The notes: generated by a model from the sequence alone, not told the origin. DNA of 64,000 nucleotides from Soonwooa sp032078105 (GCA_046269235.1 JBJZOS010000001.1:434001-498000); one strand, 5' to 3'. Positions 35,248-44,740 are shown, counted from the first letter of the stretch. Translations and numbers: made by a program.

Positions 35248-36129
35248 ATGGCTTCAGGCATTTTTGCAATTTTAGATGATTTGGCAGCGTTAATGGACGA
35301 TGTCGCAGTGGCGAGTAAAGTCGCAACTCAAAAAACTGCTGGTATTTTGGGCGACGACCTCGCGGTAAATGCCGAAAAAGCAACGGGATTTCAGTCTTCG
35401 CGCGAGATTCCTGTGTTGTGGGCGATTACAAAAGGCTCTTTCCTTAATAAGCTAATTATCGTTCCCATTGCACTTTTGCTAAATGCATTTTTGCCAATTG
35501 TTATTAAATATGTTTTGATTGCAGGTGGTTGTTATTTAGCCTTCGAAGGCATGGAAAAGATTTTCCATTTTTTGTTTCATAAAAAAGAAATCGAACAAAC
35601 GGATAATAATATTACGGAAGTTCTCGAGCAACAACTTCCTGAACAACAGGAAAAAGCAAAAATAAAAGCTGCGATTACAACGGATTTTATCCTGTCCGTC
35701 GAGATTGTAATTATAGCTTTGGGAACAGTTCTTAAGCAACCACTTAATGTCCAAATTGTAAGCGTTTGTGTGGTGTCATTTTTAGCAACTGTTGGTGTTT
35801 ATGGGATTGTTGCGCTAATTGTTAGGATGGACGATGCAGGTTTTAGTTTGATTGGTAAATCTAACAACCGCGGAATTTTTTCAAAAATTGGACACTTTCT
35901 CGTGAAGCTTCTTCCGATTGTTATTAAAGTCTTGGGCGTCGTTGGGACGATTGCGTTGTTGTTGGTTTCAGGCGGTATTTTTATGCATAATATAGAGCAT
36001 CTTCACGATTATCTTCCTCATATTCCTGATATTATAAATGAAGCGGGACTTGGTATTATCGTTGGGACCGTGATGGTTGCGGTAATTACTTTAATCCAAA
36101 CTATCGTAAAAAAGATTAAGAAGGCGTAA
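35248..36129 (+). CDS. DUF808 family membrane protein
   Basis: Inner membrane protein of 293 residues, YedI/DUF808 family. The conserved start MASGIFAILDDLAALMDDVAVASKVATQKTAG-like region is clear, as are GDDLAVNAEKATG and REIPVLWAITKGS. About six transmembrane helices follow (70-110, 150-205, 225-250, 265-290). Function unknown. A TATTTTTG box at 35217-35224 is a likely promoter. Confidence 0.9.
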   Translation: MASGIFAILDDLAALMDDVAVASKVATQKTAGILGDDLAVNAEKATGFQSSREIPVLWAITKGSFLNKLIIVPIALLLNAFLPIVIKYVLIAGGCYLAFEGMEKIFHFLFHKKEIEQTDNNITEVLEQQLPEQQEKAKIKAAITTDFILSVEIVIIALGTVLKQPLNVQIVSVCVVSFLATVGVYGIVALIVRMDDAGFSLIGKSNNRGIFSKIGHFLVKLLPIVIKVLGVVGTIALLLVSGGIFMHNIEHLHDYLPHIPDIINEAGLGIIVGTVMVAVITLIQTIVKKIKKA

Positions 36130-36152
36130 ACAATTAAGTTTTAAATAAATTG

Positions 36153-36190
36153 AAATCGGCAGTTCCTAATGATACTGCCGATTTTTTTTG
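36153..36190 (+). terminator. Terminator after DUF808 gene
   Basis: AAATCGGCAGT (36153-36163) pairs with ACTGCCGATTT (36174-36184) and is followed by T residues. Confidence 0.88.
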
Positions 36191-36210
36191 AGTAAATATT
36201 AAATAAATTC

Positions 36211-36809
36211 TTAACCGCCAACGCGACTTTGTTCCTCAAATTTGGTTTGTTTGGTTGCACCTTTTATGTTTTTATTTCCAAACTTGTAAGTCACCGAAAG
36301 GTTGGCGCTTTACGAAAGTCCTTTGTATTCACAAATTTGCAAAGAAGCATTCCAGTCGATATTTGTATTTTTTTTTCAAAATGATATTGATGAGTCCACT
36401 TTTGCCTTCCGCCGCATATTTAGATGACGGCGTGGTGATGACTTCTATTTTTGCAATGTCATCAGAACGTAGATTTTTAAGATAATTAGTCAATTCTTCA
36501 CCAGACAAATTCAGAAGTCGGTCGTTGACCATAACTGCAACGCTGCTTTTTCCGGCAATGCTTATGGCATCGTCGGTTATCCGCAACATTGGTGTTTTTG
36601 ACAAAGCTTCAACCGCGTCCACGCCTTGCGATGCTACAGAATTTTTGACATTAAAAACCAAGCGATCGACTTTTTGCTCCACCAATTTTTTGCTTATTGC
36701 AACAACAGTTCTGCCTTCAATTCGCTTTTCTGTTATAGGTCGTGGTGTTGTTAGAATATTTTTAAGGAGCGTGTCTTGCACTTGGATCTCTTCCGTGAAA
36801 ATGCTTTTT
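36211..36809 (-). pseudogene. TonB-dependent receptor gene reduced by internal deletion
   Basis: The 5' part encodes a plug domain (VEALSKTPMLRITDDAISIAG, VMVNDRLLNLSGEELTNYLK, IEVITTPSSKYAAEGKSGLIN, IILKKK), typical of OMP_b-brl_3-type receptors. There is no start codon or signal peptide before residue QVQDTLLKN. After KKKYKYRLECFF the frame stops; the last 31 codons before the stop at 36211 then encode a receptor C-terminus in another frame (ANLSVTYKFGNKNIKG). Almost the whole barrel (several hundred residues) is gone. This is a deletion relic, not an active gene. Confidence 0.8.
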
Positions 36810-36814
36810 TAATC

Positions 36815-36836
36815 AAAAAAAACCTGCCGAAGCAGG
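36815..36836 (-). terminator. Terminator after sorting-domain protein gene
   Basis: On the minus strand CCTGC-TTCG-GCAGG forms a tetraloop hairpin followed by eight T residues. Confidence 0.88.
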
Positions 36837-36844
36837 ATTCTATT

Positions 36845-37762
36845 TTAGTTCTTAACCAACTTAGTTGATTGCGTTTTGTTGTCTTTAGTTTTAACTTGAA
36901 GGATATAATTTCCTTTTGTTAAAGATTGGATGTTAATTTCTTTAGCATTGCTTCCAGAAAGTACTTTTTGTCCAGTCATACTGTAGATGCTGTAAAAATC
37001 AATTTTTTCTTTAGTATCGATTGTTACAATATCTTTCGCTGGATTTGGATAAATTTTTAAACCTGCAGAATGTTGTGCTTCGTAAATTGCAAGGTCTACC
37101 CCATTGATTTTGAAATTGTCATAATAAGCATCTCCACCATAATTATTGTGTAACATGTTCATTCCAACAATATTCATTTTCGAATTATTAGGACCGTCAT
37201 GAATCTGTACGCCATCTAGAAAGTAAGTAATTTTATTTTCAGAAATTACAATTTTCATATTGTACCATTTGTTAACCGACCACGTTGGATCAGCGTATAC
37301 AAATCCTTCAAAATTTTTTTCAGTAAATAGATATACATAGCCTCTGTTTTCAAAACCAATTGCAAACAAAGTGTCAAAAGCTTCGTTAACTTCATCAATG
37401 GCATAGACGGCAAATTCAAAATCTGACTCACCTTGAAGATTAGCTCGGAAATCGTAAGAAATCGTCGTGTTTTTATAATCCAAAGGGCTCGCAAAAGTTT
37501 TTTCGGTACCTAAAATAGGCATATATTGTGATCCAAAAGAAGACTCATACGCGTTTTTGAAAGAGAAGACACCATTGCTGGCTTGCTCATTGCTGATGAC
37601 TTGATTTTTAATAAAACTATTGCCACTTTCTGTAACAGTCCAAGCATTTTGTCCATTGATGTCACCAAGTGTAAAACCTTCTGAGGCTTCGAATGAAATT
37701 GCATTTTGCGAAAATGCTAAACCAGCAACCGAAAGTGCTGCTAACACATAAAACTTCTTCAT
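36845..37762 (-). CDS. Secreted protein with type IX sorting domain, LamG-like
   Basis: Exported protein of 305 residues. Signal peptide to LAFSQ (residue 19), a beta-sandwich resembling a LamG/concanavalin-like lectin domain (about 20-220: NGQNAWTVTES, YDFRANLQGESDFEFAVYA, WYNMKIVISENKITYFLDG, YYDNFKING), and a C-terminal type A sorting domain (LKIYPNPAKDIVTIDTKEKI, IYSMTGQKVLSG, LTKGNYILQVKT). It is expected to pass the outer membrane by type IX secretion. The ligand is unknown. Confidence 0.85.
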   Translation of the reverse strand: MKKFYVLAALSVAGLAFSQNAISFEASEGFTLGDINGQNAWTVTESGNSFIKNQVISNEQASNGVFSFKNAYESSFGSQYMPILGTEKTFASPLDYKNTTISYDFRANLQGESDFEFAVYAIDEVNEAFDTLFAIGFENRGYVYLFTEKNFEGFVYADPTWSVNKWYNMKIVISENKITYFLDGVQIHDGPNNSKMNIVGMNMLHNNYGGDAYYDNFKINGVDLAIYEAQHSAGLKIYPNPAKDIVTIDTKEKIDFYSIYSMTGQKVLSGSNAKEINIQSLTKGNYILQVKTKDNKTQSTKLVKN

Positions 37763-37862
37763 AAATAATTTTTAGGGCTACAATAATACTGAATTATTTT
37801 TTAATAGTTGAAAATCTACGTCTTTGTTAGGCTTTTGAAATCGGATTCTGTAATTTTGTGGT

Positions 37863-39221
37863 ATGAATCTTAACGAGCTTTTTACCAACCAACGCACCGG
37901 AAATCATCAACCAACTTTTGTGTCCAGAACAGATTTTCAAAGAGATTTTGACCGAATTATTTTTTCGTCGGCTTTTCGAAGATTGCAAAATAAAACGCAA
38001 GTTTTTCCTTTGCCGGGAAGTGTTTTTGTACATAATCGTTTGACGCATTCTCTAGAAGTGGCGTCTGTTGGTCGTAGTTTGGGAAGTTTAATTGGAGATT
38101 TTGTTTCAAAAAATTATAAAAACGATCTTAACGAAACCTCAAATAATTTTTACCAATATCAATTAAGTGACGTCATTGCGGCAGCTTGTCTTTGTCACGA
38201 CATCGGAAATCCAGCTTTTGGACATTCTGGCGAAGATGCAATTGCTAGTTATTTTGAACAGAATGAAAAGGATCTTAAACCACTCTTTAACGAGAAAGGA
38301 TGGGCTGATCTTGTTAATTTTGAAGGAAATGCTAATGCAATCCGAGTGTTGACGCATCAGCAACAAGGTAAAGACGAAGGCGGAACACAATTAACGTTTT
38401 CGACTTTGGCGAGTATTGCGAAATATCCTTGTGAAGCGATTGCAAAGCAAAAAGGAATGATCCATCGCAAGAAGTTTGGTTTTTTTCAGAATTCTAAATC
38501 GACATTTTTAGAAATTGCTAATGCCACAGGCATGCAACGCGAAAGCGACGAACCAATTATCCATAAAAGACATCCTTTTGTCTGGTTAGTAGAGGCGGCG
38601 GATGATATCTGCTACAGTATTATTGATATGGAAGATGCTCATCGTTTGGGCATTGTTAATTCTCGAGATTGCGAGGATTTATTTATAGATTTGATTAAAT
38701 CTGTGAATCCTGATGACATCAAACGTGTCAATGATAAACTCGATATTATTAAAAATCCAAATGAGCGAATTTCGTATTTGCGAGCCAAAGTTATTAACTC
38801 GTTGATTAATAAATCGATTTCGACTTATCAAGCTAATTTTGATAAAATTATTGAGGGTACAATGGAAAAAGCTTTGTTGGATATTTTTAAACAAGAAAGT
38901 TCGTCATTAATAGAAATCGAGCGGTTTTCTATTGAAAAAATCTACAATCATAAAGCGGTCATAGAAATCGAAAATGCTGGCTACAATGTTATGTATGAGT
39001 TGCTGGATCATTTTATACCATCCATTATTTTAGAAAGATCTGAGCGAAAAAATTATGATAAAATGGCTTTAAAACTGATCCCAAAACAGTTTTTGTACGA
39101 AGAGGGGAGTGTCTATGACAAAGTTTTGGGTGTTTTAGATTTTGTTTCTGGCATGACGGACAATTATGCGACGGATCTTTACAGAAAAATCAAAGGTATC
39201 GAAATCGGAATGACGGTTTAG
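37863..39221 (+). CDS. dgt: dGTP triphosphohydrolase-like HD protein
   Basis: Hydrolyses dNTPs to nucleosides and triphosphate, limiting dNTP pools. The 452 residues start MNLNELFTNQRTG. Seen: RTDFQRDFDRIIFSSAFRRLQNKTQVFP, HNRLTHSLEVASVGRSLG, the HD motif CLCHDIGNPAFGHSGEDAI and VWLVEAADDICYSIIDMEDAH. The -7 box TAATTTTG (37851-37858) ends 4 nt before the ATG, suggesting a leaderless transcript. Confidence 0.94.
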   Translation: MNLNELFTNQRTGNHQPTFVSRTDFQRDFDRIIFSSAFRRLQNKTQVFPLPGSVFVHNRLTHSLEVASVGRSLGSLIGDFVSKNYKNDLNETSNNFYQYQLSDVIAAACLCHDIGNPAFGHSGEDAIASYFEQNEKDLKPLFNEKGWADLVNFEGNANAIRVLTHQQQGKDEGGTQLTFSTLASIAKYPCEAIAKQKGMIHRKKFGFFQNSKSTFLEIANATGMQRESDEPIIHKRHPFVWLVEAADDICYSIIDMEDAHRLGIVNSRDCEDLFIDLIKSVNPDDIKRVNDKLDIIKNPNERISYLRAKVINSLINKSISTYQANFDKIIEGTMEKALLDIFKQESSSLIEIERFSIEKIYNHKAVIEIENAGYNVMYELLDHFIPSIILERSERKNYDKMALKLIPKQFLYEEGSVYDKVLGVLDFVSGMTDNYATDLYRKIKGIEIGMTV

Positions 39222-39238
39222 GCCATTAAGAATCATAA

Positions 39239-39275
39239 AAAAAAGCGACTTCAATTATGGAAATCGCTTTTTTAT
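39239..39275. terminator. Bidirectional terminator between dgt and lipB
   Basis: AAAAAAGCGA (39239-39248) pairs with TCGCTTTTTT (39264-39273), usable from both converging genes. Confidence 0.85.
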
Positions 39276-39276
39276 T

Positions 39277-39990
39277 TTAAACCAATTCGCACTCAAAAAC
39301 GTCAACGAAATGTTTCTTAATTTTTTGTTTTACTTCTTCAACATCAACTTCGTGTTCTAGTTCATTTTTAAGAGAAGCTACCTGTTTATCGCTAATTCCG
39401 CAAGGTACGATATAATCAAAATATTTCATATTGGTATTCACATTTAATGCAAAACCATGGATCGTTACCCAACGAGAAGCTTTAACACCCATTGCACAAA
39501 TTTTTCTAGCATAAGGTTTTCCAACGTCTAACCAAACGCCCGTCTCACCTGGAGATCGCTCTCCTTTTAGTCCATATTCTGCGATGGTCCGGATGATAAC
39601 TTCCTCCAAATCTCGCATATAACGGTGGATGTCTGTGTAGAAGTTTTCCAAATCCAAAATCGGATAACCAACAATTTGTCCAAATCCGTGATAGGTAATG
39701 TCTCCACCGCGATTTACTTTAACATAAGTTGCTTCGATTTCTTTTAGCTTATCAGCATTGGCAAGCATATTTTCTTCATGCCCACTTTTCCCTAAAGTGT
39801 AGACATGTGGATGCTCCACAAACAACAAATGATTATTCGTTATTTCTTGCTGCTCTGGCTCAGTATCTCGATTTTTTACTTTAATGTCTAGGTTTTCTTT
39901 CATCAAAGCTTCTTGATAATCCCAAGTCGGCATATAATCGCGGGTACCAAGATCCTCAAATTTTACTATTTTATTTAGTTTATGATTCAT
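39277..39990 (-). CDS. lipB: Lipoyl(octanoyl) transferase
   Basis: Transfers octanoate from ACP to lipoyl domains. Start MNHKLNKIVKFEDLG (ATG 39990), 237 residues; a further upstream ATG adds seven residues. Seen: HVYTLGKSGHEENML, VNRGGDITYHGFGQIVGYPILDL, KICAMGVKASRWVTIHGFALN and the catalytic Cys with its Lys in DYIVPCGISDKQVASL. A TAAATTTG box lies 22 nt upstream. Confidence 0.96.
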   Translation of the reverse strand: MNHKLNKIVKFEDLGTRDYMPTWDYQEALMKENLDIKVKNRDTEPEQQEITNNHLLFVEHPHVYTLGKSGHEENMLANADKLKEIEATYVKVNRGGDITYHGFGQIVGYPILDLENFYTDIHRYMRDLEEVIIRTIAEYGLKGERSPGETGVWLDVGKPYARKICAMGVKASRWVTIHGFALNVNTNMKYFDYIVPCGISDKQVASLKNELEHEVDVEEVKQKIKKHFVDVFECELV

Positions 39991-40041
39991 AATTGTAGAA
40001 AAATTATTCACACAAATTTACATTTATTTTTGTCGATATTA

Positions 40042-40073
40042 AAATGAAAAAGCCCATCAAATTGGATGAGCTT
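40042..40073 (-). terminator. Terminator after secreted HmuY gene
   Basis: On the minus strand AAGCTCATC pairs with GATGGGCTT (one G-T pair) and is followed by T residues. Confidence 0.75.
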
Positions 40074-40113
40074 TCCATCTAATAAAAGATGATCTGTAAT
40101 TGATAAGGAATTC

Positions 40114-41397
40114 TTATTTAATAATAATTTTTTTAGTTTCAGAAATGCCTGCGTAGGTAATTTTTAAAAGATAAGTTCCTGTGTTTAATTGAGAAAGATT
40201 GAGGTCTTGTTGTTGCAGACCGTTTTGTTTACTAAGTTTAGTTTCAAAAACTTTTTTCCCAGATAGATCGAAGATCTCAGCACGTCCGTTGCTGTTTGCA
40301 TTTTCGTTAACATCGAAAAGAATCGTTGCTTTTTTATGGGTAATAGGGTTAGGATAAACTCCGAAACTTGCTTTTTTGCCAAGGTTAGTAACGCCAAGTT
40401 CTGAGGTGATGTTTTTGTATTTAAAACTTACATTTCCTGTTGTTGCGCCGCCATTTTCTGTAAAGTATAATCTGTAATAATTGCTAGCGTCTTTTAGGTA
40501 ATATACAACATCTGGATATATGCCACTTGTAGGTTTCCAACTATGGCCAATACTTGTAATCATGTCCGAATAATCAGTTTGTGCTGGCGTAGTATAGGTC
40601 GAGCTGGCTTGTGTTTCTGACTGTTTTTTCGCTACTTTAAGGTTTGGATTTTGAATAATTCCTGACATACGATACATCATGATATTATTGTAAAATGTAT
40701 AATATCTTGTTAGCATGAAATTCCAATCATTCTTTGTTGGCTCGATGTTGTTAACTTTTTCGCCAGTGTCAAATGAAAAATAATTGAAAAAAGCATCATC
40801 AGAGCCGTTTGCAACAGTTTTAGTTTGTGAAGCTTCCCAAGACGATCCGTTCCATTTGGCATATTTAAAAGTATAGCCGCCATAAAATTCATTAATGAAG
40901 AATTTGTAATAAGATCCATCACCATATTCTAACACAAAAGTGACTTTTCCTATAACCTTATGCGTTACCATGTCATATGAACCCCAACCAAAATTGAAAT
41001 ATCCTTGTGGCAATAATGTAGCTTTGTCAAAGGCGCCTTCCTGAATTTTAGTAGTTATATCTGGATTATAAAGAGGCTCGCCCCAAGTTGATTTTTGCGA
41101 TAGATCGACATTGTCATAAGCTGATGGTATTGCCGAAACTTGATAGACTTTAATGTCTTTAGCGTCGTTAACCTTAATTCCCATTTCCATGGTAGAATTT
41201 CTGTAAAAAGCGATGTCCCATTGATTTGCCAAGTGAGATTTGGTGTTTTCATTAGGTAGATTAAAGAATACTTGATTTTGATAAGATGGTCCCATCGAGA
41301 GATTTACCGTCTTGTAGCCCAATTCGTCTGTCTGCGCTATAACTTGAGACTGAATCGTTAATGCAAGTACCGACGCAAAAAATAATTTTGTTTTCAT
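40114..41397 (-). CDS. HmuY-family heme-binding protein with type IX sorting domain
   Basis: Probable secreted or surface hemophore, 427 residues. Signal peptide to VIAQ. The HmuY-like domain is seen in YQNQVFFNLPNENTKSH, NQWDIAFYRNSTMEMGIKV, YKFFINEFYGGYTFKYAKW and NDWNFMLTRYYTFYN. Residues from about 345 form a type A sorting domain (FGVYPNPITHKKATILFDVN, IFDLSGKKVFETKL, LNTGTYLLKITYAG). Transcribed divergently from the heme receptor gene across a shared operator region. The heme-binding His residues known from P. gingivalis HmuY could not be assigned by eye. Confidence 0.85.
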   Translation of the reverse strand: MKTKLFFASVLALTIQSQVIAQTDELGYKTVNLSMGPSYQNQVFFNLPNENTKSHLANQWDIAFYRNSTMEMGIKVNDAKDIKVYQVSAIPSAYDNVDLSQKSTWGEPLYNPDITTKIQEGAFDKATLLPQGYFNFGWGSYDMVTHKVIGKVTFVLEYGDGSYYKFFINEFYGGYTFKYAKWNGSSWEASQTKTVANGSDDAFFNYFSFDTGEKVNNIEPTKNDWNFMLTRYYTFYNNIMMYRMSGIIQNPNLKVAKKQSETQASSTYTTPAQTDYSDMITSIGHSWKPTSGIYPDVVYYLKDASNYYRLYFTENGGATTGNVSFKYKNITSELGVTNLGKKASFGVYPNPITHKKATILFDVNENANSNGRAEIFDLSGKKVFETKLSKQNGLQQQDLNLSQLNTGTYLLKITYAGISETKKIIIK

Positions 41398-41423
41398 AAA
41401 GAATAATGTAAAGTTTAAAATTG

Positions 41424-41477
41424 TTATTTAGAATTATTCTATAAAACTAGATAATTATTTTTAATTATTCTAAATAA
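41424..41477. promoter_or_regulatory. Two near-palindromic operators in divergent heme promoter
   Basis: Site A (41424-41446) and site B (41455-41477) are each 11 + 1 + 11 bases with the half-site TTATTTAGAAT. Site A has a perfect left arm and 9 of 11 on the right; site B has 9 of 11 on the left and a perfect right arm. Site B lies directly before the receptor gene's -7 box (TATATTTG, 41483-41490). The pattern suits a Fur-type iron repressor; the identity of the regulator is inference. ATTCTAAATAA recurs at 44741-44751. Confidence 0.65.
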
Positions 41478-41508
41478 AATTATATATTTGTCAAAATTTT
41501 TTTTGTTC

Positions 41509-43614
41509 ATGAGAAGGAAGCTAATGCCAATCGTAGTTCTGGGACTTTCAATTGCAGGTAATGCGCAAAAGACGGATTCGATCCAAACCAAAAAGATTGA
41601 TGAAGTTGTTGTGATGACTGCGCAATACAAAGCTCAGACAATCGACAAATCAATCTATAAAGTTGAGCTTATCAATGAAACTCAAATTCGAGCGATGGCA
41701 GCTAGTAATGTGTCCGAAGTTCTTAACCAAAGCTTAAATATGTTAGTTTTGTCAGATTCTAAATCAGGAAATTCTACAGCGAATATTTTAGGATTAGGCG
41801 GCGATTACGTTAAGGTTTTAATCGATAATATTCCTGTTGTTGGTGATACAGGACTTGGTAGCAATATCGATTTGACAAAGTTAAGTGTTAATAATATTGA
41901 GCGCATCGAGATCGTAAAAGGTAGCATGGGTGTAGAGTATGGCAATGGCGCAATGTCTGGCGTTATTAACATTATTACTAAAAAATCGACTAGCAAAACA
42001 CTGTCTGGACGTTTGTCTATACAAGAGGAAACAGTACGGGACAATTATGATATTCGTAAAAAAGGTAACGGAAGACACATTCAAAATTTAAACCTGAATT
42101 ACAATATTGACAACCATTGGTTCGCAAGTGTTTCGGTTAATCATAATCAGTTTATGGGTTTTCGAGGGAATATGCAGGGTTACAAATATTTTGAACAAGA
42201 TAATCTGCGAGGCTACGACTGGAATCCAAAAGATCAATACGACGCCAATGCTATTTTGAAGTATCAGAATAAAAACACCAACATTTTTTATAAGGCGTCT
42301 TTTCTCCGCGAAAAGTTTAATTATTACAATCCGTTGGTATCGAGAGAATCTCTCAATGATGGGCTTGGTGGCGTAACTTACACCACGATAGATCGTGATT
42401 TTAATACAAAACGATGGATTCATCAACTCAATGTGCAAAGCCAATTTGGTCATGTTAAATTCGATGCGGATGTCTCTTATCAATCGCAAAATCGAGAATA
42501 TCAAGATAAACTTTATGACATCCCCAACAGAGAAGTAAAATCTACCGAAGCTAGCAAATCGTATTTCAAAACAAATATTTTTTATTCGAGGGCGATATTA
42601 AGTAACTTCTTAAATAGTAAATTATTTGATTTTCAATTGGGTTACGAGCTGGATCATACAGCGGGTTATGCCGCATTAATTGCTGGCGATTTTTTTGGCG
42701 ATAATGTTTCAAGAAAAATCTTTACTTATGCTAACTTTTTATCCTCAGAATGGAATGTTAGCGACCGATTTTCGATCCGTCCTGGCTTAAGGTTGACCGT
42801 TAGCAATCAGTTTAAAAATCAATTTAATTATTCATTATCTGCAAAACTGAAAACTTCCGAAAACTCCTATTTGCGAGCTGTTTTTGGTAGTGCGAACAAG
42901 TTGCCGACTTACGATGAGTTGTTCACTTATTTTGTTAACACCAATCATGATTTGCAAGGTAATCCAGATTTAGATCCTGAAGTTGGATACTCGATTGGTG
43001 CGTTTTGGGATCAAAGTTTTAAAACTCAAAATGATTGGCGAATCAATTACGGCGTCAACTTTTTATACCTTGATTTAAAAGATAAAATCGAAATGGTAAT
43101 GGTTAAAGAGCCGTCAACTTACAAATTTTTAAACATTAATAATTTTCGATCGATTCTGTATTCAGGAAATTTCGATGTCAAAAAAGATCAGTTTTTATTT
43201 GGTTTCAAAGCTTCTGTTAATGCCATTAAACGTGGTTTAGAACAAGCGAATCTTACAGCGCCGGATGACTACAATTATCAATTACAGTTGGGCGCTTCGG
43301 CTACTTATAAATTCGAAAAATTAGGAACTTCCATTTCTGCTTTCTATAAATACAATGGTAAAGAACAGCGTTATGTATACCGAAATTCTCAATACGAGCT
43401 GGGCGAGATTGGTGCGTTTTCGATGTTAGATTTTATGGTGAATCAAACTTTTTGGAAGAATAGATTGGAAATTTCGGCAGGTGTTAAAAATCTTTTTGAT
43501 GTCACAAGTATTAAAAATACAACGACTGCTGCTAGTGGTCATAACGAATCTTCTGGGAGTCTCAATTTGTTCTACGGAAGAAGTTATTTCGCGAGATTAT
43601 CTTATCAATTTTAA
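41509..43614 (+). CDS. hmuR: TonB-dependent heme receptor (HmuR-like)
   Basis: Outer membrane receptor that should take heme from HmuY proteins. Start MRRKLMPIVVLGLS at 41509, 701 residues, signal peptide to AGNAQ. Plug domain about 40-150 (NVSEVLNQSLNMLVLSDSKS, VKVLIDNIPVVGDTGLGSNIDL, IEIVKGSMGVEYGNGAMSGVINII), then a barrel ending YFARLSYQF. The NPDL motif, common in heme receptors, appears in LQGNPDLDPEVGYSIG. Substrate is inferred from its neighbours. Confidence 0.88.
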   Translation: MRRKLMPIVVLGLSIAGNAQKTDSIQTKKIDEVVVMTAQYKAQTIDKSIYKVELINETQIRAMAASNVSEVLNQSLNMLVLSDSKSGNSTANILGLGGDYVKVLIDNIPVVGDTGLGSNIDLTKLSVNNIERIEIVKGSMGVEYGNGAMSGVINIITKKSTSKTLSGRLSIQEETVRDNYDIRKKGNGRHIQNLNLNYNIDNHWFASVSVNHNQFMGFRGNMQGYKYFEQDNLRGYDWNPKDQYDANAILKYQNKNTNIFYKASFLREKFNYYNPLVSRESLNDGLGGVTYTTIDRDFNTKRWIHQLNVQSQFGHVKFDADVSYQSQNREYQDKLYDIPNREVKSTEASKSYFKTNIFYSRAILSNFLNSKLFDFQLGYELDHTAGYAALIAGDFFGDNVSRKIFTYANFLSSEWNVSDRFSIRPGLRLTVSNQFKNQFNYSLSAKLKTSENSYLRAVFGSANKLPTYDELFTYFVNTNHDLQGNPDLDPEVGYSIGAFWDQSFKTQNDWRINYGVNFLYLDLKDKIEMVMVKEPSTYKFLNINNFRSILYSGNFDVKKDQFLFGFKASVNAIKRGLEQANLTAPDDYNYQLQLGASATYKFEKLGTSISAFYKYNGKEQRYVYRNSQYELGEIGAFSMLDFMVNQTFWKNRLEISAGVKNLFDVTSIKNTTTAASGHNESSGSLNLFYGRSYFARLSYQF

Positions 43615-43627
43615 ACTCTTTTAAAAC

Positions 43628-44728
43628 ATGAAATTATTAAAAATATTAGGCTTTTCTGTGTTGTCAATACTTGCGCAATCTTGTTTGTCTGCCGATGAAG
43701 ATCCCGTGAAGTTAGCGCCAATTTCTGGAAAAAATCTTAGTCCAAATATTGGTGGAGCCGCACAACCTAACCAAGTTTGGGTACATCTTTCTAGTGGTGA
43801 AATGACGACTAATAAAAGGACGGATTGGGATTTGGCTTTTTACACGGGAGCACAGTTTCGGGTGTTGATTAATTCTTCAATTATATCGGCGGTTGGTAAA
43901 ATTCCCAATGCGACAGATATCGATAAAATCACTACAAAAGATGTGGGAGCTCTTCAAAATCAAATCCAAATCGGAACTTTTGACCCCTCAAATCTTCAGT
44001 ATGTCGACAACCCAAATGGTGACTTCCTACACCAGACCAGCGGCATTGCAGAAATTAAAGATACCGACGCCGAAAACTCAATTTATCTCCTTAACATGGG
44101 GCGTGATATTTATGGCGGGACAATAACAACAGGCTCTGTGATGACAGGCGGAGAACATCGCGGCTGGATGAAGATTCAGATTTTTAAAACTGCGACAGCT
44201 TACAAAATAAAATATGCAAAACTAGAAGAAAACTCACATCAAGAATATATCGTGGGTAAAGATTCTGACTATAATTTCAAATTTTTAAACTTAAATCAAA
44301 AACGTGAAGTCATTATTCATCCTAAGAAAAAAAAGTGGGATTTGGGCTTCACAGTGTTCACCAATGAAGTCTATACTAACGAAGGTCAAGCGGCAGGTAG
44401 TTATGTATTCGCAGATTTTGTAGTGTCAAACCTTGTTGATGGCGTCGGTGCATATCAGGTTAATGTCGCGTCTGGACAGACTTTGGACGCCGCTTACAAT
44501 GCTTTCAAACTGAAAGATATTGACACGTCCAAATTTATTTTTAATGATCAACGAGCTGTTGGTGATAAGTGGCGAAGTACAACTGGAAGCAACGGTGCAC
44601 AAGTCTATTCTAACCGCTTTTTTATTATTAAAAGTGCCGATGGTTTCTTTTTTAAATTAAGATTTAACAGGATGACCAATGACAAAGGAGAACGTGGACA
44701 TACAACTTTTGAGTACGAACCATTATAA
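43628..44728 (+). CDS. hmuY: HmuY-family heme-binding lipoprotein
   Basis: Surface or periplasmic lipoprotein of 366 residues with lipobox LAQSC (Cys about 19). HmuY-type features: NQVWVHLSSGEMTTNKRTDWDLAFYTG, YKIKYAKLEENSHQEYIVG, KKWDLGFTVFTNE and the C-terminal WRSTTGSNGAQVYSNRFF, then KLRFNRMTNDKGERGH. Located 14 nt after the receptor gene. It is the second HmuY in the locus; the first is secreted by type IX, this one is lipid-anchored. Confidence 0.85.
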   Translation: MKLLKILGFSVLSILAQSCLSADEDPVKLAPISGKNLSPNIGGAAQPNQVWVHLSSGEMTTNKRTDWDLAFYTGAQFRVLINSSIISAVGKIPNATDIDKITTKDVGALQNQIQIGTFDPSNLQYVDNPNGDFLHQTSGIAEIKDTDAENSIYLLNMGRDIYGGTITTGSVMTGGEHRGWMKIQIFKTATAYKIKYAKLEENSHQEYIVGKDSDYNFKFLNLNQKREVIIHPKKKKWDLGFTVFTNEVYTNEGQAAGSYVFADFVVSNLVDGVGAYQVNVASGQTLDAAYNAFKLKDIDTSKFIFNDQRAVGDKWRSTTGSNGAQVYSNRFFIIKSADGFFFKLRFNRMTNDKGERGHTTFEYEPL

Positions 44729-44740
44729 AATTTAATCAAA

